64,000 bases of DNA. Origin: Natrinema zhouii (GTDB lineage: Archaea > Halobacteriota > Halobacteria > Halobacteriales > Natrialbaceae). This document shows positions 53,564 to 61,909 of the stretch, one piece after another (the stretch's first letter is position 1; each line of letters starts with the position of its first letter). Below the pieces are notes generated by a model that searched no databases, was not told the origin of the DNA, and worked only from the letters and a program-made list of their open reading frames with translations. Position numbers and translations under genes: made by a program. The stretch lies in the NCBI RefSeq assembly GCF_013456555.2, contig NZ_CP059154.1, positions 1,798,001 through 1,862,000 on the forward strand. The letters are read 5' to 3'.

Positions 53564-53881
53564 ATGTCGACCGAATCGATCAGCGACCGACGCGAACACA
53601 TTCGCTCGGTCAGCGTAACCGCCCTCTCAGCGCTGCTGGGCGTCGGCGCGGCGCTGGCCTCTGCGTCCTGGGTCGGAGTATCCGACGCCGCGGCGCAGAA
53701 CACGCAGGCGCTCGCGTTCGTCCTGGGGGCGATCCTCGTTCAGTACGTCTTCATCAACCTGTCGGGGATCTACAGCGAGGACGAGTTCGGGGCGAAACAC
53801 TACCTGTTCATCGCGTTCATGACCTTCTCGCTGTGGTTCGTGACGTGGGGCATCCTGCTGACCGCGGAGCACACGGGCTAA
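53564..53881 (+). CDS. EMC6-like small membrane protein
   Basis: A 105-residue protein with three hydrophobic helices. The first, RSVSVTALSALLGVGAALAS, resembles the SVSALSG stretch of eukaryotic EMC6, and the last, MTFSLWFVTWGILL, its FTYVLFWTFLYG region. EMC6 is a core component of the ER membrane protein complex, and archaeal relatives have been proposed as ancestors of that insertase subunit. The rli1 gene starts 2 bp later, so both are one operon, linking membrane insertion with ribosome recycling. Confidence 0.7.
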   Translation: MSTESISDRREHIRSVSVTALSALLGVGAALASASWVGVSDAAAQNTQALAFVLGAILVQYVFINLSGIYSEDEFGAKHYLFIAFMTFSLWFVTWGILLTAEHTG

Positions 53882-53883
53882 CC

Positions 53884-55698
53884 ATGGCGGACGACAGCAT
53901 CGCCGTCGTAGACTTAGATCGGTGTCAGCCCGATCGGTGCAGCTACGAGTGCAAGAACTACTGCCCGCCGAACCGCACCGGGAAGGAGTGTATCACTCTC
54001 CGCGGCGAGGAGGCCGCCGAAGGCCAGCCCGAACAGATCCATATCTCCGAAGAGATCTGTCTGGGCGAGACCTGCGGTATCTGCGTCGAGAAGTGTCCCT
54101 TCGACGCGATCGAGATCATCAACCTCCCGCAGGAACTTCAGGACGAACCGATCCACCGCTACGGGGAGAACGCCTTCTCGCTGTACGGACTCCCCGCACC
54201 ACAGGAGGGCCAGGTCATCGGGATCCTCGGTCCCAACGGGATCGGGAAGACGACCGCCGTCCGTATTCTGGCCGGCGAACTCGAGCCGAACCTCGGCCGG
54301 CACGAGGAGGAACCGGGCTGGGACGAGGTGCTCGAGGCCTATCGTGGAACCGAACTGCAAGACTACATCGCGGATGTGCGCGACGGCGACATCACCATCG
54401 CGCGAAAGCCCCAGTACGTCGACCAGATCCCGAACAGTTTCGACGGGAACACTCGACAGCTCCTCGAGCGAACCGACGAGCGCGGTGCCCTCGACGAACT
54501 GGTCGAGCGGCTCTCCATCGGGCCGGTCATGGAGCAGTCGATCGACGACCTCTCGGGCGGGGAGCTCCAGCGAGTGGCCATCGCGGCTACACTCGCCCGC
54601 GATACGGACTTCTACTTCCTCGACGAGGTCACGCCGTATCTGGACATCGGCCAGCGCGTGACGGCGGCGCGGTTGATCCGCGAACTCGCCGAGGAGGAAG
54701 ACAAGTCGGTGCTCGTCGTCGAGCACGACCTCGCGATCCTGGACCTGCTCGCGGACACGCTCCACGTCGCCTACGGTGAGCCGGGCGCGTACGGCGTCAT
54801 CACGCCACCAAAATCGGTCCGCAACGGGATCAACGAGTACCTCTCGGGCTACCTCGACAACGAAAATATGCGGATCCGACCGGATCCCATCGAGTTCGAG
54901 GAGCACGCGCCGCGAACCGAAACCTACGGCGAGACGCTCGTGGAGTACCCCGACCTCACCAAGAGCTATGGCGAGGGCGAGTTCTCCCTCGAGGTCGAGG
55001 GCGGCGCGATTCGCGAGAACGAGGTGCTGGGAATCGTCGGTCCGAACGGGATCGGGAAGTCGACGTTCGCGAAGCTGCTTACCGGGAACCTCACGCCCGA
55101 CGACGGCGACACCGATCTCGATCTCGATATCTCCTACAAGCCCCAGTACGTCACTATCGACCAGCACATGCGAGTCGACGCGTTCCTCTCGTCGATCACG
55201 GATCAGTTCGGCTCCTCGTACTGGAACACCGAGATCGCCCAGCCGCTCCAGTTAGAGCGGATCATGGAGCAGAACCTTTCGGACCTCTCCGGCGGTGAGC
55301 GCCAGCGGGTCGCCATCGCGGCCTGTCTCTCCGACTCAGCGGATCTCTACCTGCTCGACGAACCCTCCGCGCACCTCGACGTCGAACAGCGGGTCCAGGC
55401 CTCCAAGGCGATCCGGCGCTACGCCGAACAGCAGGACGCCACCGTGATGGTCATCGACCACGACATCTACATGATGGATCTGCTCGCGGATCGCCTGATG
55501 GTCTTCGACGGCGAACCCGCCGTTCAGGGTCACGCCGGCCGACCCCAGCCGATGCGCGACGGCATGAACGAGTTCCTCGCGAACCTCGAGGTAACCTTCC
55601 GCCGGGACGAGCGCACCTCGAGGCCGCGGATCAACAAGCCCGAGTCGCAGCTGGATAGCCAGCAGAAAAGCGAGGGCGAGTACTACTACTCGCCGTAG
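53884..55698 (+). CDS. rli1: Ribosome recycling factor ABCE1/Rli1
   Basis: A 604-residue protein. The N-terminal Fe-S domain has two cysteine clusters (CQPDRCSYECKNYCP and CLGETCGICVEKCPFDA) for two 4Fe-4S centres. Two ABC domains follow: Walker A GPNGIGKTTA and GPNGIGKSTF, signatures LSGGELQRV and LSGGERQRV, and the ABCE1 helix-loop-helix in the first. It splits ribosomes with aPelota or aRF1 after termination or stalling. ATG 53884 begins the conserved MADDSIAVVDLDRC. Length matches the family. Confidence 0.98.
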   Translation: MADDSIAVVDLDRCQPDRCSYECKNYCPPNRTGKECITLRGEEAAEGQPEQIHISEEICLGETCGICVEKCPFDAIEIINLPQELQDEPIHRYGENAFSLYGLPAPQEGQVIGILGPNGIGKTTAVRILAGELEPNLGRHEEEPGWDEVLEAYRGTELQDYIADVRDGDITIARKPQYVDQIPNSFDGNTRQLLERTDERGALDELVERLSIGPVMEQSIDDLSGGELQRVAIAATLARDTDFYFLDEVTPYLDIGQRVTAARLIRELAEEEDKSVLVVEHDLAILDLLADTLHVAYGEPGAYGVITPPKSVRNGINEYLSGYLDNENMRIRPDPIEFEEHAPRTETYGETLVEYPDLTKSYGEGEFSLEVEGGAIRENEVLGIVGPNGIGKSTFAKLLTGNLTPDDGDTDLDLDISYKPQYVTIDQHMRVDAFLSSITDQFGSSYWNTEIAQPLQLERIMEQNLSDLSGGERQRVAIAACLSDSADLYLLDEPSAHLDVEQRVQASKAIRRYAEQQDATVMVIDHDIYMMDLLADRLMVFDGEPAVQGHAGRPQPMRDGMNEFLANLEVTFRRDERTSRPRINKPESQLDSQQKSEGEYYYSP

Positions 55699-55749
55699 AC
55701 CATCAGGGAATTCGACAATCGTCACCGCGTCAATAAGAAACAGTTTGAA

Positions 55750-56271
55750 TCAGCTGATCAGCCGCTGACAGCTCCCACAGAGGTTCTCTTCTTTGATGTC
55801 GACCTCGCGGACCGTCGGCGAGAAGTTCATCACGCAGCGGTTGTTGTCGCAGTGCTCGAGGCCGTAGGTGTGGCCGATCTCGTGGACAATCTCCTTCCGG
55901 ACGCGGTCCTCGAAGATGTCGGCGGCGCTCTGGTTCGAGAAGCCGCCGTCGCTCGAGGTCTGGAGCCGGTAGGTGGAGACGACGCTCCCGCTGCCGTCGA
56001 GGTAGGCCAGTCCGAAGACGTAGTTGCGCCGTCGGTAGAAGAGGTCGTGAGGGGTGATCGCGATGTTTTTCGTGCCGCGGCCGACCCGCTCGGCGAGTTG
56101 AATGAACGTCTCGGCGGAGTACTGGTTTCGATCGGCGTCGTAGGCTCCGTTGGGGATCGACTGCGAGTCGTTAACCGTCACGTCGCAGTCGTAGACCGAC
56201 CGCAACGCAGTGGAGGCCGCCCGCTTGACCGCTGCGGGCACGTTGCCGACCGGCACGATATCGACGAGCAT
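55750..56271 (-). CDS. amzA: Archaemetzincin (M54 metallopeptidase)
   Basis: A 173-residue protein. The zinc motif H130-E-I-G-H-x3-G-x2-H140 (HEIGHTYGLEH) is followed by the four-cysteine tail (CDNNRCVMNFS and CGSCQRLI) specific to archaemetzincins, which binds a second zinc. The N-terminus MLVDIVPVGNVP is standard. It is a small single-domain peptidase of uncertain substrate. ATG 56271 matches the family start; the frame open far upstream is not credible. It converges on rli1 and is divergent from the UPF0146 gene. Confidence 0.93.
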   Translation of the reverse strand: MLVDIVPVGNVPAAVKRAASTALRSVYDCDVTVNDSQSIPNGAYDADRNQYSAETFIQLAERVGRGTKNIAITPHDLFYRRRNYVFGLAYLDGSGSVVSTYRLQTSSDGGFSNQSAADIFEDRVRKEIVHEIGHTYGLEHCDNNRCVMNFSPTVREVDIKEENLCGSCQRLIS

Positions 56272-56340
56272 AGCAAGTGCTATGGCCGCGGGTGGCATAA
56301 ACGTCCCGCCGTGGCCCACTCTCGCCGGAATCTCGAGACG

Positions 56341-56715
56341 ATGAACGATCACCTCGCCGGCTACGAGCGCGCCGTCGAAATCGGGATCGGTCACCGGAGC
56401 GACCCCGCTCGAGCGCTCGCGGAGCGCGGAGTATCGGTCACTGCGACCGATATCTACGATCGCGACGTCCCGGAGGGGGTACGGTTCGTCCGCGACGATA
56501 TCGTCGACCCCGATCCCGCGGTCTACGCGAGCACAGACGTGGTATACGCGCGGAACCTGCCGCCGGAACTCCACCGGCCGACACTCGAGGCGGCCCGCAG
56601 CGCCGACGCCGATTTCCTGTTTACGACGCTGGGCGGTGACCAGCCCGCAGTGCCGGTCGAACGGAAGACGATCGCGAAAGGGACGCTGTACGTCGCTCGA
56701 GCATTGCCGGAGTGA
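56341..56715 (+). CDS. UPF0146 family protein
   Basis: A 124-residue protein. The N-terminal segment YERAVEIGIGHRSDPARALAERG resembles a shortened SAM-binding motif I with a Gly-rich loop. The middle reads VTATDIYDRDVPEGVRFVRDDI and the end FLFTTLGGDQPAVPVERKTI. This matches the archaeal UPF0146 family, whose Rossmann-like fold suggests a nucleotide or SAM ligand; no activity is established. It has its own ATG 69 bp from the divergent amzA gene. Confidence 0.82.
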   Translation: MNDHLAGYERAVEIGIGHRSDPARALAERGVSVTATDIYDRDVPEGVRFVRDDIVDPDPAVYASTDVVYARNLPPELHRPTLEAARSADADFLFTTLGGDQPAVPVERKTIAKGTLYVARALPE

Positions 56716-56812
56716 CCGCGAATTCCGGTACGTCTGTGAGCCAGACACGCGTGGGAGCCAGGCACGTGTGAGCTCGGCACAACTGTGAGATCGGCACGAA
56801 TGAATTATTTGG

Positions 56813-57463
56813 ATGGAGTTCATTTCAACTATCGTGAACGCCGAGTACGTCACCTACGCCGTCGCGATCGCGGTCGCCGTTGCGGTGCTAGTGGCGGTAC
56901 TCGTCGGCATCACCGTCCTCGCTCGGTTCCTGTTCCGGCTCTTTACCGTCCCGGGCGTCGTCGTCCACGAGTTCGCCCACAAACAGGCCTGCGATCTCGT
57001 CGGTGTCCCCGTCCTCGAGGTCGCGTACTTCCGCTTTGGCGATCCGCCGGGGTACGTCCAACACGTCACGCCCGACCGGTATCGAGCGTCGTTCGTCGTC
57101 AGCGTCGCACCGTTTCTCGTCAATACGATCGTCGCGTTCGCTGCGTTCCTGGGCCTCGCAACGCTCGTCTCGACGACCGGTGATATTCGGGCCGCCTCGA
57201 GCGAGACGATCGCCGCCGCGGCCGTCCTCGGCTGGCTCGGGCTTTCGATCGGGATGCACGCGTTCCCGAGCAGGGGGGACGCGAACGTCCTCTGGAATCG
57301 GTCGCGAACCGAGTGGCGGGGATCGCCGAGGGTGTTACTCGGCGTGCCGATCGTCGTCGTGATCTACATCGCGAATCTGCTCTCGTGGCTCTGGGCGGAC
57401 GTCCTCTACGCGATCGGCCTGTTCGTCCTGGCAGCGTGGATCGTCGGGTTCGGCGTCGCCTGA
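56813..57463 (+). CDS. Membrane zinc metalloprotease-like protein (M50-like)
   Basis: A 216-residue, five-to-six-helix protein. The motif H52-E-F-A-H56 ([16 protein letters not shown]) lies at the end of the second helix, as in site-2-type proteases and relatives. A likely metal-ligand aspartate or asparagine motif is not clear. It resembles archaeal DUF3267/M50-related membrane zincins. It stands between the UPF0146 and HAD genes in the same direction. Substrate unknown. Confidence 0.75.
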   Translation: MEFISTIVNAEYVTYAVAIAVAVAVLVAVLVGITVLARFLFRLFTVPGVVVHEFAHKQACDLVGVPVLEVAYFRFGDPPGYVQHVTPDRYRASFVVSVAPFLVNTIVAFAAFLGLATLVSTTGDIRAASSETIAAAAVLGWLGLSIGMHAFPSRGDANVLWNRSRTEWRGSPRVLLGVPIVVVIYIANLLSWLWADVLYAIGLFVLAAWIVGFGVA

Positions 57464-57470
57464 AATCGGG

Positions 57471-57480
57471 CTCTTTTATC
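57471..57480 (+). promoter_or_regulatory. TATA element for the HAD hydrolase gene
   Basis: CTCTTTTATC, immediately after the M50-like stop, is centred about 27 nt before ATG 57504 and fits a leaderless transcript. Confidence 0.6.
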
Positions 57481-57503
57481 CCCGTCGAGCCGTTCGGACG
57501 GGT

Positions 57504-58385
57504 ATGAACGCAGATGCCGTCGTTCTCGATATCGACGGGGTACTCGTCGACGTCGCCGATTCCTACCGACGGGCGATCGTCGAGTCCGTCGACGCGGTCT
57601 ACGATCGGACGATCCGCAAGGACGACATTCAGCTGTTCAAGGACGCGGGCGGGTTCAACAACGACTGGGAGCTGACGGACGCCGCCGCGCTCTACATCCT
57701 CGCGACCGAGGAAGGCTATCGTGAGTCGCTTGAGGGATTCACCGACGCGATCGCCGCGGCGGGCGGCGGCCTCGAGGCGGCCGAGACCGTCGTTCGCGAG
57801 GCGATCGGTGCTCGAGCGACGCAGCGCGTGACGAATCGCTGGGACCGCGAGCGACTCCGAGACGTCTTTCAGCAACTGTATCTCGGCGACGAACTCTATC
57901 GCGGCCTCGAGGGTGGCGAACCGGACCTCGAGCGCGAACCGCGCGGATTCATCCACGACGAGCCGGTGTTGCTCGACGCCAACGCGAGAGATTGGCTCCT
58001 CGCGGGGTACGACGTCGGGGTCCTGACCGGGCGACCGGAAGCCGAAGCCGAGATCGCGCTCGACCGAGTCGGACTCGACGACGCGATTCCGGTCGAGCAC
58101 CGCTTTACGATGGACGATTGGGAGGAGGGGAAACCGCATCCGCGAGCCTTGACGACGCTCGCCGAGCGATTCGACGCCGAGTCGGTCGTCTTCGTTGGCG
58201 ACACGCTGGACGATATCCGGACGGCGGTCAACGCCGGCGACGCCGATTCGGACCGAGACTACTACGGCATCGGCGTTCTGACCGGCGGATTGACGGGCGA
58301 GGAGGGACGGCGGAAGTACGAGCGCGAAGGCGCGGCGGCGGTCCTCGAGTCGATCAACGCGGTACCGGACTTGCTCGAGTCGTAA
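57504..58385 (+). CDS. HAD-superfamily phosphatase-like hydrolase (TIGR01548-like)
   Basis: A 293-residue protein. HAD motif I is [10 protein letters not shown] (nucleophile Asp9), motif II is VLTGR, motif III contains the lysine of [11 protein letters not shown], and motif IV is [14 protein letters not shown] cap of about 150 residues is inserted after motif I. The [16 protein letters not shown] segment in the cap is characteristic of archaeal TIGR01548-type proteins. Substrate unknown; phosphatase activity is predicted from the motifs only. Confidence 0.87.
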   Translation: MNADAVVLDIDGVLVDVADSYRRAIVESVDAVYDRTIRKDDIQLFKDAGGFNNDWELTDAAALYILATEEGYRESLEGFTDAIAAAGGGLEAAETVVREAIGARATQRVTNRWDRERLRDVFQQLYLGDELYRGLEGGEPDLEREPRGFIHDEPVLLDANARDWLLAGYDVGVLTGRPEAEAEIALDRVGLDDAIPVEHRFTMDDWEEGKPHPRALTTLAERFDAESVVFVGDTLDDIRTAVNAGDADSDRDYYGIGVLTGGLTGEEGRRKYEREGAAAVLESINAVPDLLES

Positions 58386-58415
58386 CGGCCTCGAGCGGAT
58401 TGCCCCGACGCCCCT

Positions 58416-58868
58416 CTATGAGGACTGTTCGTCGGGGAAACGGACGAAGGTGAGCCAGAAGTCTTCGAACGAGCGGCCGAGATCGATGAATTCGTCCGGT
58501 TGGACCGGTTTCTGGACGTACGCGTTCGCGTGGAGGTCGTACGAACGGGCGATATCCTCCTCCGACGCCGAACTCGTCAGGACGATCACGGGGATCGATC
58601 GAAGCGCCCGTTCAGACTTGAGTTCGGAGAGGATATCAGCGCCGTCGACGTCGGGGAGCTGGAAGTCCAGTAGAATCATATCCGGACGCGGGCTCTCCGC
58701 GTGGTCGTTGCGCTGGTGGACGAAATCGAGCGCCGCTCCGCCGTCGGTGACCGTGTGAATGTCACTTGCGATATTCGCGTCCGCAAACGACTCGGAGAAC
58801 AGACGCGCGTCACCGGGATTGGGTTCGACCAGTAGAATGGTGATCGCGTCTTCGATCGGTGGAGACAT
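58416..58868 (-). CDS. Single-domain response regulator
   Basis: A 150-residue receiver. Phospho-acceptor Asp68 sits in DMILLDFQLPDVDG, the switch Thr in IVLTSSASEEDI and the conserved lysine in AYVQKPVQPDEF. The C-terminal 20 residues (SFEDFWLTFVRFPDEQSS) are the extension typical of Rcp1-like haloarchaeal regulators. There is no output domain, so it acts by protein contact, usually with a histidine kinase encoded elsewhere. No kinase is in the window. Confidence 0.92.
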   Translation of the reverse strand: MSPPIEDAITILLVEPNPGDARLFSESFADANIASDIHTVTDGGAALDFVHQRNDHAESPRPDMILLDFQLPDVDGADILSELKSERALRSIPVIVLTSSASEEDIARSYDLHANAYVQKPVQPDEFIDLGRSFEDFWLTFVRFPDEQSS

Positions 58869-59042
58869 ACTACTGGTTAGCGGGAGGAATAAATGAAGTA
58901 TGCGGTTATTGAGACTGAATGTAACCAGTCGTGCACTGTTATCGTCTTACGGAGGTGATGTGATCGAATATATCGGACGGGACTATCCCATGGTTAGTTC
59001 GACCGTCAGGGACTCGAGTCGGATTCACACGGGTGGTCCGTC

Positions 59043-59597
59043 TCATGCGTCTAGTTCGTCCAATCGATGGCACGAATCGAATCGGTCATCGGTGAGGTAG
59101 ACGGTCTCGTCGCGGACGGCAACGGCGACCGAATCGAGCTCGGCACCGCGACACGGCCCTGCTGTACAGACGCCGTCATCGCACTCGAAGCGCGCGCCGT
59201 GTTTATGACACACCAGTCGGTCGTCGCGGACGATCGCACCGGGACCGGGGTCGAGTCGAATCGCTGGCTCGTGTGGACACGAGTTCCGCCACGCGGATAC
59301 CTCGTCGCCCGTCCGCCGGAGGATCAGTTCCGTCCCGCGATTCTCGGTGCGAGCCTCACACCGAAGCGTCCCGTTCGTCGGAACGGCCGCGAGCGGCGCG
59401 ATGCGTCGGGGATCATCGATCGCGGTCGCCGACCGTCCGGCAGCGGTCTCATCGCCGCTCGAGTTCTCCTCGCTTCCTCCGTCGACGCTGAATCGAAACG
59501 TCGCGTCGTCGGTCGAGACATCGCCCTCGTCGTCGTAGACGCGAACGGATGCAGATTCGTCGCTTCCCTCGAGCGTTACTCGGACGGGATCGGCCAT
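59043..59597 (-). CDS. Rieske-type 2Fe-2S protein
   Basis: A 184-residue protein. The Rieske centre is NSCPHEPAIRL with the second pair LVCHKHGARFEC, that is CxH...CxxH, for a 2Fe-2S cluster. The GARFECDDGVCTAGPC continuation is usual for soluble Rieske ferredoxins. The N-terminal 85 residues form an unrelated acidic domain (VRVTLEGSDESASVRVYDDEG), so this is a fusion of an unknown domain and a Rieske domain. ATG 59597 was chosen because the frame further upstream is an improbable Ser/Thr repeat reading over the divergent acidic gene. Likely an electron carrier; partner unknown. Confidence 0.85.
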   Translation of the reverse strand: MADPVRVTLEGSDESASVRVYDDEGDVSTDDATFRFSVDGGSEENSSGDETAAGRSATAIDDPRRIAPLAAVPTNGTLRCEARTENRGTELILRRTGDEVSAWRNSCPHEPAIRLDPGPGAIVRDDRLVCHKHGARFECDDGVCTAGPCRGAELDSVAVAVRDETVYLTDDRFDSCHRLDELDA

Positions 59598-59700
59598 ACC
59601 ACCTCCTTTCGGCCAGCCTAAAAATGTGTTCCGGATCGGTCGGGCGACCACCGGGAGAGTCATCGAACGACCGGGTTCGCGGCTCGAAAAGACGCGATAT

Positions 59701-59710
59701 TTCTTTAGGG
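59701..59710 (+). promoter_or_regulatory. TATA element for the acidic small protein
   Basis: TTCTTTAGGG is centred about 25-26 nt before ATG 59731; a plausible leaderless promoter. Confidence 0.45.
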
Positions 59711-59730
59711 ACGCCGGATGAAGGACGCGT

Positions 59731-59982
59731 ATGGACGACGCTGAAGTCACCGTCGACGTGGAGGTCGAAGTCGAAGTGGACTCCAACGAACTCGAGATCG
59801 AAGTCGGCGACGAACGCGAGTTCGAAGGGGAACTCGAGGCCGACGGACTGACGATCGAGGTCGAAGCCGAAATCGAGGTCGAAGGCGAGGGTGAGACGGA
59901 CGAGGAATCGACCAGCGGAGCCGACGAGAGCGAGGCAGACGCCGAGGAGGAAGCGGACGCCGAGGAAACCGAAGAAGACTGA
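59731..59982 (+). CDS. Extremely acidic 83-residue protein, unknown function
   Basis: Eighty-three residues with 30 Glu and 11 Asp (about half), one Arg and no Lys. The first 50 residues alternate Val/Ile/Leu with Glu (VTVDVEVEVEVDSNELEIEV), a pattern that fits amphipathic beta strands. The last 30 are a Glu/Asp/Ala/Ser tail. No family is recognised. A TATA-like element and a stop 90 bp before uspA support an expressed gene. The skewed composition could also allow a chance frame, so confidence is moderate. Confidence 0.65.
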   Translation: MDDAEVTVDVEVEVEVDSNELEIEVGDEREFEGELEADGLTIEVEAEIEVEGEGETDEESTSGADESEADAEEEADAEETEED

Positions 59983-60072
59983 TCGGCCCCACAATCGCTG
60001 GCGCACGGCCCGACAGCCCCGTAAGTCCGTGTGGGCTCTAGATTTATGGTCTAGCCGTGGTAACATCTGTCT

Positions 60073-60495
60073 ATGTACCGCGTGCTGATGCCTGTCGATA
60101 CCAACGAGGACCGTGCGCTGGCACAGGCCGAGTACGTCGCGTCACTCCCTGATGCGGCGGAGTCGGTCGAGGCGTCCGTCCTGTTCGTCTTCACCGAGGA
60201 CAGCGACGACCTTCCCAAGGGGTTCGAGACGTTCAAGTCCGCCTCGCGGATCGGCTCCGTCCGTCGCGCACAGGAGGCCCTCGAGGAGGCTGGGGTCGAA
60301 GTGACGATCCTCGAGGACAGCGGCGATACCGAAGCCGACATTCTCGCGGAGGCCGAGGCCTCCGACGTCGACTCGATCGTCCTCGGCGGCCGAAAGCGCT
60401 CGCCGGTGGGGAAAGCGATCTTCGGCAGCACTACGCAGGGTGTCATTCTCGGTTCTGACCGCCCGGTAGTGGTCACCGGCGGTGGCGAGGAATAG
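60073..60495 (+). CDS. Universal stress protein, UspA family
   Basis: A 140-residue UspA fold. MYRVLMPVDTNEDRALAQAEY provides the N-terminal strand and helix, and the C-terminal VLGGRKRSPVGKAIFGSTTQGVI is the ATP-binding G-x2-G-x9-G-S/T motif. It may bind ATP. Single-domain UspA proteins are numerous in haloarchaea and linked to stress. It stands alone between the acidic gene and the GNAT gene. Confidence 0.9.
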   Translation: MYRVLMPVDTNEDRALAQAEYVASLPDAAESVEASVLFVFTEDSDDLPKGFETFKSASRIGSVRRAQEALEEAGVEVTILEDSGDTEADILAEAEASDVDSIVLGGRKRSPVGKAIFGSTTQGVILGSDRPVVVTGGGEE

Positions 60496-60550
60496 CTCCG
60501 CATGTTCCCGCCGGCAGCCATCTTATCCGGACCGAGACCGTTCATCCAGT

Positions 60551-61387
60551 ATGGAAATTCGGGAACCCGAACCCGACGAGTCCGAGCGGATTCGCGAGGT
60601 CGTAGACAGTTCGATGACGACCTCGTTCAGACTCAGTCCGCAACAGATCGACGGGATCACTGACGAGCAGTTCGGCGATGACACCGTCGCTGCGAAGATC
60701 GATGACGAGGAGACGCTGCTTCACGTCGTCGAAACCGACGAGGAGGTCGACGGCACGGTCACCGCCGGCTTCGTCGAGGGGCGCCTCGAGGACGACTGGG
60801 GCGAGGTGAACTGGCTGTTCGTCGACCCCGAGCACCGAGGCAAGGGTATCGGAACCGAGCTGTACGAGACTGCAACCGAGACGCTCCGCGACCGCGGTGC
60901 CGACCACGTCTGCGTGACCGTCCTCGAGGCCAACACCGAAGGCCACCAGTTCGTCGAACAGTTCGGCCTCGAGCACGACGGCGACCGGCGGATCGACGTC
61001 GCCGGGGAGTCCGTGGTAAAGTACGTGTACACGGATTCGGATATCGACGTGGAGCTCCCGACGGAGTCGCGGGCAGATGAGTCGGACGAGGAAGACGCGG
61101 AGACGGACGAATTCCCTGAAACGGAGACGACGGACGGTCACCTGACGGCGACGAGCGACGACGGGAAGATGGTGTACATCGCTCGCGACGAGGAGGAGTC
61201 CGGTACTGCGGCACCGTTTTTCATCACCTACGAGGACGAGGCCCACGAGGAACAGTACGGCTACTACTGTGCGAACTGCGGCTCGCTCGACGTCTCGATG
61301 GACAACATGGACCGACTCGAATGCGGTGATTGCGGAAACTCCCACGCGGAGCGATCCGGGGAGTCGTACGACGACTCCTACCTCTGA
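60551..61387 (+). CDS. GNAT acetyltransferase fused to a zinc-ribbon (DUF5816-type) domain
   Basis: A 278-residue protein. Residues 1-165 are a GNAT domain: EVNWLFVDPEHRGKGIGTELYE carries the acetyl-CoA loop, followed by VTVLEANTEGHQFVEQFGLEHDG. An acidic linker (residues about 175-195) precedes a C-terminal domain of about 80 residues with a CxxC...CxxC zinc ribbon (YYCANCGSLD and LECGDCGNS). I know the C-terminal part as DUF5816. It presumably acetylates a protein or small molecule that the ribbon helps bind; the substrate is unknown. ATG 60551 was chosen because the upstream frame reads through the uspA stop region. Confidence 0.85.
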   Translation: MEIREPEPDESERIREVVDSSMTTSFRLSPQQIDGITDEQFGDDTVAAKIDDEETLLHVVETDEEVDGTVTAGFVEGRLEDDWGEVNWLFVDPEHRGKGIGTELYETATETLRDRGADHVCVTVLEANTEGHQFVEQFGLEHDGDRRIDVAGESVVKYVYTDSDIDVELPTESRADESDEEDAETDEFPETETTDGHLTATSDDGKMVYIARDEEESGTAAPFFITYEDEAHEEQYGYYCANCGSLDVSMDNMDRLECGDCGNSHAERSGESYDDSYL

Positions 61388-61409
61388 CGTTGAGGGCGGC
61401 CGAGAACCG

Positions 61410-61859
61410 TTACTTCGCGAAGATGCTATCAGCCGTCGCCGCACCGACGACGCTGAACACCGAACCGACGGTCACGGCCTTGAACGTGATCAGGGCGAGC
61501 GCACTGGTCGTCTCGGTCTCGTCCGCGAGGAACGTCTCGGGGGCACCGAACAGGAGCGCGAGGACGGTTACCGAGCCGAACGTGACGCACATCAGCGAGA
61601 TGAATCGGATCGGAATCCCGGCAACTTCTTGCTCGTCGTCCGGCTCTCTGGTCGTATCCGCCTTATACAGCGCCGCGTATCCGATGGCGAAGACGATAGC
61701 AACGAGCGTCAACGACTGGAGAATGTGCATGTTCGCCGCGAGATCCCAGACTTCTTCGGTGACCACGAACGGACCGGCGAGCAGGAACCCGCCGACGATC
61801 TGCTGCGCAGAGTCCGCGAGACGGAAATCGCGCGGACGGTGTGGCCGTCGTAGTTTCAT
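61410..61859 (-). CDS. DUF2391-type membrane protein
   Basis: A 149-residue protein with four hydrophobic helices. A basic N-terminus (MKLRRPHRPRDFRLADSAQQ) precedes GGFLLAGPFVVTEEVWDLA, and a conserved-looking Glu/Thr-rich loop (PETFLADETETTSA) lies between helices 3 and 4. The pattern matches the family I know as DUF2391 (integral membrane, function unknown). It converges on the GNAT gene. The ZIP-like gene starts upstream on the same strand, 50 bp away. Confidence 0.7.
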   Translation of the reverse strand: MKLRRPHRPRDFRLADSAQQIVGGFLLAGPFVVTEEVWDLAANMHILQSLTLVAIVFAIGYAALYKADTTREPDDEQEVAGIPIRFISLMCVTFGSVTVLALLFGAPETFLADETETTSALALITFKAVTVGSVFSVVGAATADSIFAK

Positions 61860-61909
61860 AGCAGTGGATTACGGCGGATCGGTAAAACGGTCCCGTTTGA
61901 GGGGCGAGT

